Below are positions 60,901 to 64,000 of a DNA stretch of 64,000 nucleotides, piece by piece. The notes beneath the pieces are model-generated. The model was not told the origin of the DNA and did not search any database. It saw nothing but the letters and a program-made list of their open reading frames with translations. The DNA comes from Antedon bifida. Taxonomy: Eukaryota; Echinodermata; Crinoidea; Comatulida; Antedonidae. The stretch is taken from NCBI GenBank assembly GCA_963402885.1, contig OY727096.1, forward strand, positions 22,053,820 to 22,117,819. The letters run 5' to 3'. How positions within the stretch are numbered: the stretch's first letter is position 1; every line of letters begins with the position of its first letter. Both the position numbers and the translations under genes were made by a program.

Positions 60901-63797
60901 ATAACATGAATCACAGATACACTGAAATGAGAAACAACTCGTCTGAACACATGTTCCACCATTTTCACAATGATTGTTTGAGCATGGGTCCAACACTGTA
61001 AACAAAACAATAAGAATACACAATCATTTTTCATAAACATTGTGATGTTGGAGACCTAAAATTAATAAAACAGTGACCTTTTGTTTTCACGTTATTCCAC
61101 TATGCAGTGGAGTGACAACATTATTCTTAACTTAACAGCTGCCCTATCAATGTATACGTACATGTTTGGCAGTTGGTTGATGTGTAACATCCAGCACATT
61201 GGCACGTGTAACTTGTGCATGATCCAGGCACTTGTAAGCATGTTCCTCCATTACTGCATGGTGCTGCTGTGCAAGGATTTATCTCTACAAAGATAAAAAA
61301 TAAAATTATGTCCACACTATTTAGATGAAAAAAACAGTTATTTTACTACCATCGCAATAGCATAACAAAAATTTTAAAAATGAAATAATTGTTATAGCTC
61401 ACATTTCTATGATAACTAATTCTAGTGCTCTAGTGGCCCAAATGTGGTATTGATATGATGTCATCGTGTCCATATATGGGCACATCACATTTTGTTGTCA
61501 CATAAAGTTCGATAGTGTAGAGAGAGCTAAGGTCCTGTGTTCACATCATGTACTACTGCTAATTATTTACTCACCTGTTTCACAATTGGCTCCTGTAAAA
61601 CAGCCTTGACAGATGCATTCATACTGGTCACATGTGTTAGATGATATTGCACAGTTGCCACCATTCAAACAAGGTGTAGTCGCACATGGATCAGGCACTA
61701 AAAGATAATAATTTATTTGATATTTAGTTCCTTGTAAAAGATTCAATTAACATGAGGAAGAAAGAAAATGTAGATATATATAAACAATGCTGTGGGTATC
61801 AGTGGCTGGATAAACTATAAAATAGTGTGAAAAAAGTTAGTAAAAAAAAGTGTAAGTAAAAACACATGAGGTCATGACAAAATTATGCAGTAACTTCAGT
61901 AGATCAATTAAAAATAATACTTACATGTAGCGCAGGTCATTCCTGTGTAGCAGCCAACACATGTACAGCTAAAAGCTGTGCATGACAATGCAGTGCAAAC
62001 TCCTCCATTATCACATGGGTTGTTACCACAAGGATCTTGTACTGTTGAAAGAAAGAAAGAAAGAATGTTTTACATTGAACTATATGTTAGCCATTCTATA
62101 AAAATAATCAGTTAGCCAATCAGTTTCACTGCTTCTCTGTTATTACACACAACTCATAAAATACAGACTTTTGATTGAATGAGACTTAAACCACATTGTG
62201 AGTGTCAGCCAATCAGCTTGATTGCTTCTCTGTTATCACACACAACTCATAAATACAGACTTTTGATTGAATAAGACATCAGGTTGTCTCTAAAATCTGA
62301 CATGCAAATAAAACTTACAAACAGAGCAGAAAGTTCCAGTGTAACATCCTTGACAAATACAGGTGTATGCATCACATGATCCAGTTGTTCTTTGACAAAT
62401 TCCACCATTTTCGCAAAGGTTTCCGCTGCACTGATCCAAAACTTTAAAAAAATATCAAATATATTTCACAATGTAATTAATGGAAAGAAGAAATTATAGT
62501 ACAGTATGAAATATTATATTATAGTTATTACTATTATTAGTGAAATGGGCAAGTGGAAAAGACCATATCTAAAGAGCCAACAATCGGCACAGGTTTGAGG
62601 TCGACTATCTCCTAGTTCTGGTGGTGGAACAGAGAAAGACTATAAACTGCCAGTGTACACAGTTTGCCTGTGTGCACTTTAAAGAACCCAATCTCATTAG
62701 AGACGAGTAAGGGGTTTTGTGAACTTTGTCACAAAAAAGCCACCACCTATCTGATAGAACAGTGATTAATTTACTATTGGTAATCCTTGGCCATGTGCCT
62801 AAAGACTTATTAATTATAATTAAATGATTATTGTTTAAGTCAGTACTTACATGTACCACATGTACTTCCAATATAACACAATGGGCATTGGCATTCATAA
62901 TGTATACATGAGTCAGCAACAGGAGAACATGTTCCAGAATTGAGACATGGATTTACAGCGCATTGATCAATTCCTACAAGACAACAAATTGAAAAGCATT
63001 TATGTTTATAGTAAGCAGATGTCCAAAAGAATATTTAGAGAGCATCCATTGCCACATATCTAAACACTAAGCACACTAAGTTTTATTGTTTGCCTACATC
63101 CTTAGAGAAATTAATTTCTCATCAATGTCCAAAATGGATACAATTTCACAAAGCTATTATTATTATTCATAAATATATAATATTAATAATTTCTACTAGA
63201 TAGTTTGTACTGAGCTAACAATTTAGTAAAAAGCTAAGAAACAGACTTACTTGTTTCACAGTTGTTACCAGTATAGCATGACTGACACTGGCAATGGTAC
63301 AGGGTACATGACCCAGGTGTACGGCTACAAAATCCTCCATTTAGACATGGATTTGGGCTACATTGGTCCAAAACTAAACAAATATGAATTAATTTAAATA
63401 GGATTGAGTAATTCCATTCACAAATATACTAAATAACATACTCTACTCAATTGTCAAGCAAAACAGGCTAAGCATTGAACTTGACTGTTAGTTGATTAAA
63501 CCAAACCACAAAGTGGTAAAACGTGTTACTGGCCTGTCTTGTATACATATTTATATGCACAACTAAAAAATTACACAATATTAATTGTCATCAAAGAAAT
63601 TGAAATTGAAGACTTACAATTAGTTATGGACAAAATTACACAATATTAATTTTCATCAAAGAAAAAAGACTTACAAACAGCGCAGTTGTCACTTTCATAA
63701 CAGTTCTGACACTGGCAACTATACTGATCACATGTACCAGCAACTTGGCTGCACAATCCCCCAAATAAACATGGGAAGGAGTTACATGGATTTTGTA
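30746..63797 (-). CDS. giant type I membrane protein with at least 73 EGF-like domains and one CUB domain (5' end outside window)
   Basis: One minus-strand gene in 75 visible exons, all with GT-AG borders and phase-1 introns at both ends, so each exon is one domain. Order from the N-terminal side: 59 eight-cysteine EGF exons (63797 to 39342), three seven-cysteine EGF exons (39000 to 38029), two six-cysteine EGF exons, a CUB exon, nine six-cysteine EGF exons and a terminal exon with membrane segment and tail. That is over 3,000 residues in the window; signal peptide and start lie beyond 64000. EGF/CUB membrane proteins act in cell adhesion, as receptors or as matrix components. Many domains carry the C-x4-[ST]-C pattern used for O-fucose on Notch-type EGFs. 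Fibropellin and Notch are the nearest well-known architectures, but neither has this cysteine pattern, so I give no symbol. Confidence 0.9.
30973..32625 (-). other. 1.65-kb intron before the first EGF exon
   Basis: AT-rich intron without supported coding exons. Near 31735 and 32319 it carries pieces of an interspersed repeat (GTGCACTTCAAAGAACCC and its complement) that recurs at about 62680. Confidence 0.4.
32626..36067 (-). CDS. EGF gene: nine ordinary six-cysteine EGF exons next to the membrane
   Basis: Exons (plus-strand coordinates): 32626-32739, 33160-33273, 33532-33651, 33900-34013, 34142-34252, 34756-34872, 35252-35371, 35617-35724, 35951-36067. Those I translated have six cysteines in the normal C-C-C-C-x-C-x8-C spacing, with GY or GF before the last cysteine (for example [12 protein letters not shown]). 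Several begin with a calcium-binding signature: FDEC (first exon), DVNEC (second), DSDEC (fourth) and DIDEC (sixth). Lengths are 108-120 nt. They would form a rigid calcium-bound stalk between membrane and CUB domain; that is inference from the family. Confidence 0.9.
32900..33075. mobile_element. possible remnant of the AGCCTGTTTTCC-ended MITE
   Basis: The right end AATGGAAAACAGGCTTTAG (to 33070) matches the end of the elements at 56629-56878 and 60060-60177. The left end is not clear. The body is GC-richer than the flanking intron and yields an incidental plus-strand open frame. Confidence 0.35.
34503..34666. mobile_element. palindromic MITE (copy 10), EGF gene intron
   Basis: Long form, 164 bp, with the AAATATGGTAGTGATAT unit doubled. 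Ends AAAGCTCTGTCTACACTTTC and GATAGTGTAGATAGAGCTTT. Confidence 0.88.
34982..35113. mobile_element. pogo-like MITE in EGF gene intron
   Basis: Left CAGTCAACTCCCCCAATACC and right GTATTGGGAAGGTATAATTG. Same family as 26845-27013, with a decayed right end. Confidence 0.65.
35508..35577. mobile_element. palindromic MITE fragment (copy 11)
   Basis: Right half: TGTCCATATATGGGCACATC to TATAGTGTAGACAGCACTTA. Confidence 0.7.
36516..36878 (-). CDS. EGF gene: CUB domain exon lacking the second disulfide
   Basis: A single 363-nt phase 1-1 exon codes 121 residues with the CUB pattern: [18 protein letters not shown] at the start, then [26 protein letters not shown] and [19 protein letters not shown]. Only two cysteines are present (ESQC and DNC), which form the first disulfide of the family. 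The second cysteine pair usual in CUB domains is absent; at its first position the sequence reads MNDWLEV where many CUBs have CDYLEV-like sequence. The domain interrupts the EGF series and was inserted as a symmetrical exon. CUB domains mediate protein-protein contacts, often through calcium. Confidence 0.92.
37183..37616 (-). CDS. EGF gene: two six-cysteine EGF exons on the N-terminal side of the CUB domain
   Basis: Exons 37183-37296 ([12 protein letters not shown], ending [14 protein letters not shown]) and 37503-37616 ([11 protein letters not shown], ending [14 protein letters not shown]), each 114 nt. They keep the ordinary six-cysteine pattern. The first lacks the usual aromatic before the TG/SG turn in its exact place (GQW). 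Confidence 0.9.
38029..39000 (-). CDS. EGF gene: three seven-cysteine EGF exons at the transition
   Basis: Exons 38029-38142, 38496-38603 and 38887-39000. The outer and inner ones (38887-39000, [18 protein letters not shown]; 38029-38142, [18 protein letters not shown]) have an extra cysteine in the loop between cysteines 3 and 4 but not the one before the aromatic. The middle one (38496-38603, [18 protein letters not shown]) has the opposite: no loop cysteine, but the CxCxxC motif. They lie exactly between the six-cysteine and eight-cysteine parts of the gene. Confidence 0.88.
39045..39185. mobile_element. palindromic MITE (copy 12), EGF gene intron
   Basis: Near complete: AAAGCTCTGTCTACACTATC at the left and GATAGTGTAGACAGAGCTTA at the right, 45 nt from the exon ending at 39000. 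Confidence 0.88.
39342..42953 (-). CDS. EGF gene: eight-cysteine EGF exons, block 1 (10 exons)
   Basis: Exons 39342-39464, 39572-39691, 39902-40030, 40127-40246, 40543-40665, 41022-41144, 41292-41414, 41792-41914, 42321-42443, 42834-42953. Typical translation of 41292-41414: [12 protein letters not shown], then [20 protein letters not shown]. The pattern is C-x3,4-[PG]-C-x-N-G-x2-C-x(n)-C-x4-C-x-C-x2-C-[YWFHK]-x-G-x2-C. Relative to a normal EGF, one cysteine is added in the loop between Cys3 and Cys4 and one before the aromatic of the GY turn. The two probably pair. All phase 1-1. The first exon, 39342-39464, reads [18 protein letters not shown]. Confidence 0.92.
40319..40454. mobile_element. 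palindromic MITE (copy 13), EGF gene intron
   Basis: Diverged copy: TTAAGCTCTGTATATACTAT at the left and CATAGTATAGACAGAGCTTT at the right. Confidence 0.82.
40776..40921. mobile_element. palindromic MITE (copy 14), EGF gene intron
   Basis: Near complete: AAAGCTCTGTCTACACTTTC at the left and GATGGTGTAGACAGAGCTTT at the right; TA flanks on both sides. Confidence 0.88.
42430..42601. repeat. 62-bp tandem repeat that copies a splice acceptor
   Basis: About 2.8 units starting at 42430, 42492 and 42554, each ACAAGGATCMAAAACTAYTA followed by ACATCATGTCAGTGTGAAAAG-like sequence. The first unit includes the 5' edge and acceptor of the EGF exon at 42321-42443, so two extra acceptor-like sites stand in the intron. 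Confidence 0.85.
43019..43508. repeat. recent tandem duplication, 248-bp period
   Basis: 43019-43260 and 43267-43508 appear identical. Each unit holds a GATGATATGATGGTGGTAAT-type minisatellite and, at its right end, the first 30 or so bases of the inverted-repeat element starting at 43482. Confidence 0.88.
43482..44012. mobile_element. 530-bp inverted-repeat element inside a minisatellite
   Basis: The left end GGCGGATTGCTATAAAACAG and the right end (other strand: GGCGGATTGCTATAAGCGGT) are inverted. The element contains further inverted pieces (AAAACAGTCTTA, AGACCGC, TAGCCGGC) and no coding capacity. CTGG stands on both sides (CTGGGGCGG, CCGCCCTGG), a possible 4-bp target duplication. The superfamily is not recognised. 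Confidence 0.72.
44013..44212. repeat. continuation of the GAT-rich minisatellite
   Basis: The same units as at 43027-43230 (GATGATATGATGGTGGTAAT, GATGACAGTAATGATGATGA) continue beyond the transposon, showing that it inserted into an existing repeat array. Confidence 0.75.
44283..50358 (-). CDS. EGF gene: eight-cysteine EGF exons, block 2 (15 exons)
   Basis: Exons 44283-44399, 45015-45137, 45334-45456, 45724-45846, 46247-46369, 46817-46936, 47245-47379, 47732-47863, 48203-48331, 48735-48860, 48968-49093, 49205-49327, 49656-49778, 49951-50073, 50236-50358. The loop between Cys3 and the extra cysteine varies most in length: 47245-47379 and 47732-47863 are the longest exons of the series (135 and 132 nt). 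Representative ends are [12 protein letters not shown] (45334-45456), [12 protein letters not shown] (48968-49093) and [12 protein letters not shown] (49205-49327). All phase 1-1. The intron 48861-48967 is only 107 nt. Confidence 0.92.
44603..44722. mobile_element. palindromic MITE (copy 15), EGF gene intron
   Basis: Internally shortened: AAGCTCCTTCCACACTATC at the left and GATAATGTAGACAGAGATTA at the right. Confidence 0.8.
47445..47592. mobile_element. palindromic MITE (copy 16), EGF gene intron
   Basis: Long form with the AAATATGGTAGTGATATG unit doubled; ends AGCTCTGTCAACACTATC and GATAGTGTAGACCGAGCTTT. Confidence 0.87.
48395..48480. mobile_element. palindromic MITE (copy 17), short form
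   Basis: Only 86 bp: AAAGCTTTGTCTACACTATC at the left and GATAGTGTAGACAGAGCTTA at the right, with nearly the whole centre lost. Confidence 0.85.
50706..54773 (-). CDS. EGF gene: eight-cysteine EGF exons, block 3 (12 exons)
   Basis: Exons 50706-50819, 50963-51076, 51367-51489, 51624-51740, 52021-52143, 52371-52493, 52784-52906, 53303-53419, 53615-53737, 54179-54298, 54394-54507, 54660-54773. This block has the shortest members (114 nt), in which the loop before the extra cysteine is reduced to two or three residues, for example [18 protein letters not shown] (50706-50819), [18 protein letters not shown] (50963-51076) and [18 protein letters not shown] (54394-54507). In 51367-51489 the aromatic is replaced (GCSMGTYC). 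All eight cysteines remain in every one I translated. Confidence 0.92.
51569..51600. mobile_element. palindromic MITE fragment (copy 18)
   Basis: Left end only: AAAGCTCTGTATACGTTATC, then AAACTTTTTTTG, 24 nt from an exon. Confidence 0.55.
53095..53165 (+). mobile_element. tRNA-derived SINE head fragment
   Basis: AGCTGTAGCTTGGTGGTTAA resembles an A box region and GAGTTCAATCCTGACC a B box, in the usual spacing. No tail is recognised. Confidence 0.4.
54000..54120. mobile_element. palindromic MITE (copy 19), EGF gene intron
   Basis: AAGCTCTGTCTACTCTATC at the left and GATAGTGTAAACAGAGCTTT at the right, centre partly deleted. Confidence 0.85.
54832..54989. mobile_element. pogo-like MITE in EGF gene intron
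   Basis: Left end ATAACTCCTATTAAAAAGAC is decayed. The right end AGAAGAGGTTCTACTGTA is well kept. The inside has GTGTCCCCTTAATAAGGGTG and AGTGTCCCTGAATAGGGG. Confidence 0.65.
55004..59789 (-). CDS. EGF gene: eight-cysteine EGF exons, block 4 (12 exons)
   Basis: Exons 55004-55126, 55391-55507, 55784-55906, 56136-56255, 56430-56552, 56942-57064, 57214-57330, 57664-57780, 57972-58091, 58176-58289, 58848-58964, 59667-59789. Examples: [12 protein letters not shown] (55004-55126), [12 protein letters not shown] (56136-56255), [12 protein letters not shown] (57664-57780, aromatic replaced by Asn) and [12 protein letters not shown] (58848-58964). Exon 58848-58964 has one extra residue between the first two cysteines (CAENTPC). 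All phase 1-1. Confidence 0.92.
55988..56050. mobile_element. palindromic MITE (copy 20), minimal 63-bp hairpin
   Basis: AAAGCTCTGTCTACACTATC and GATAGTGTAGACAGAGCTTA stand only about 23 nt apart, giving almost a pure hairpin. Confidence 0.9.
56629..56878. mobile_element. 250-bp MITE with AGCCTGTTTTCCACT ends
   Basis: A 15-bp perfect terminal inverted repeat (AGCCTGTTTTCCACT / AGTGGAAAACAGGCT). The inside has no coding capacity. The same end occurs at 60060-60177 and possibly 32900-33075. Confidence 0.78.
59395..59515 (-). mobile_element. tRNA-derived SINE
   Basis: On the minus strand GTTGTGGCTTGGTGGTTATG (A box) precedes GGGTTCAAGTCCTGTC (B box) by the usual distance, followed by a non-tRNA body. 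This is the best-kept SINE of the window. Confidence 0.55.
59850..59935. repeat. GATGRTGG-rich microsatellite
   Basis: Imperfect GATGGTGATGATGG and GATTGATGATGGTGG units in an EGF gene intron. It yields an incidental minus-strand open frame rich in His, Tyr and Ser. Confidence 0.6.
60060..60177. mobile_element. MITE of the AGCCTGTTTTCC family, left end unclear
   Basis: Right end GACAGGAAAACAGGCTTAAG. The preceding sequence has AACGATAGCG and GTTAACAATAGCGTT inverted pieces; it is CG-rich for this window. Confidence 0.45.
60366..63797 (-). CDS. EGF gene: eight-cysteine EGF exons, block 5 (10 exons, gene continues beyond window)
   Basis: Exons 60366-60488, 60667-60789, 60879-60995, 61162-61284, 61575-61697, 61925-62041, 62319-62441, 62851-62973, 63251-63373, 63675-63797. 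All are 117 or 123 nt and phase 1-1. The glycine after the aromatic is lost in 61162-61284 (CYTSTNC) and in 63675-63797 (CYESDNC). The exon 63675-63797 is preceded on its 5' side by an acceptor (GTACTGTAG-type context, complement), so at least one more exon lies beyond 64000. Confidence 0.92.
61432..61530. mobile_element. palindromic MITE (copy 21), left end lost
   Basis: Runs from GCTCTAGTGGCCCAAATGTG to GATAGTGTAGAGAGAGCTA. Confidence 0.75.
62113..62278. repeat. direct duplication, 103-bp period, in EGF gene intron
   Basis: Both units contain AGCCAATCAG, CTGCTTCTCTGTTAT or its variant, ACACACAACTCATAAA and ACAGACTTTTGATTGAAT. A few substitutions and small gaps separate them. Confidence 0.8.
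62560..62790. repeat. interspersed repeat with GTGCACTTTAAAGAACCC
   Basis: The block GTGCACTTTAAAGAACCCA (about 62680) recurs as GTGCACTTCAAAGAACCCA near 32319 and in reverse near 31740. It is probably the body of a SINE; ends are not resolved. Confidence 0.4.
63566..63675. repeat. 65-bp duplication carrying a decoy splice donor
   Basis: AAAATTACACAATATTAATT and TCATCAAAGAAA occur twice, each followed by GACTTACAA. The right copy is the true donor (complement GTAAGTC) of exon 63675-63797; the left copy near 63612 is a duplicate donor without an exon. Confidence 0.8.
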
Positions 63798-64000
63798 CTG
63801 TAGAAAAAAAAAATTATATTATTAATAGTATTATCCCCATTTTCCACTTTCTCTGGGAAAAAATTAGAAACAAGTGTTTCTCTACTGATTTGTGTCATAT
63901 GGGGTCAATATATCCACCAGGATTTTCAAAATGGCTGCCATAACATACATTTTTTGGTCATATATCAGCTTCTACATCATGTATGGACATGATTTTGGTG

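Noticed and set aside
39342-63797. Regularly spaced repeats as a CRISPR-like or satellite array
   Set aside because: The repeated units are coding exons with divergent DNA sequence and variable introns; similarity is at protein level only.
39342-63797. Laminin-type or integrin-type EGF domains
   Set aside because: Both types have eight cysteines but with the extra pair in other places; here the additions fall inside the Cys3-Cys4 loop and before the C-terminal aromatic.
30746-63797. Assignment as Notch or fibropellin
   Set aside because: There are no LNR, ankyrin or avidin-like domains, the tail is very short, and most EGFs have the eight-cysteine pattern.

Overview
This is a eukaryotic, intron-rich, AT-rich animal window. 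Three recognisable metazoan genes, a giant EGF-repeat membrane protein, many short inverted-repeat transposons and the frequent palindrome TAGGCCTA suggest a marine invertebrate deuterostome. An echinoderm is favoured; no ribosomal or mitochondrial marker is present to prove it.

Layout. 373-583 is the last exon of an unrecognised plus-strand gene. Two single-exon genes of unknown function follow head to head (1265-2005 minus, 3406-4281 plus). 4565-9382 (+) is an ASPSCR1/TUG UBX-domain gene in 14 coding exons. About 9896-12405 is a short palindromic transposon split by a 5'-truncated, frameshifted LINE. 12620-13216 (-) is another single-exon orphan. 16083-18152 (+) is an SPSB3-like SPRY/SOCS-box gene in 5 coding exons. 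22985-28055 (+) is a diacylglycerol lipase beta gene in 11 coding exons, preceded by upstream exons that may hold a small separate reading frame. For all three recognised genes the hand-assembled splice phases close exactly (559, 243 and 731 codons plus stop).

The whole right half (30746 to beyond 63797, minus strand) is one gene for a giant type I membrane protein. From the C-terminus outward it has a short tail, one membrane segment, 9 ordinary EGF domains, a CUB domain, 2 ordinary EGF domains, 3 seven-cysteine EGF domains and then at least 59 EGF-like domains of an unusual eight-cysteine type. Each domain sits on its own phase-1 exon, most often of 123 nt. The gene continues past the right edge. 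This array is the most interesting object in the window.

Mobile DNA: at least 21 copies or fragments of one TA-flanked palindromic MITE family (ends AAGCTCTGTCTACACTATC), several pogo-like MITEs (ends CAGTAGAACCTC or CAGTCAACTC), three other inverted-repeat elements, one LINE, and minus- or plus-strand tRNA-derived SINE fragments. Nested insertions give a relative order of activity.
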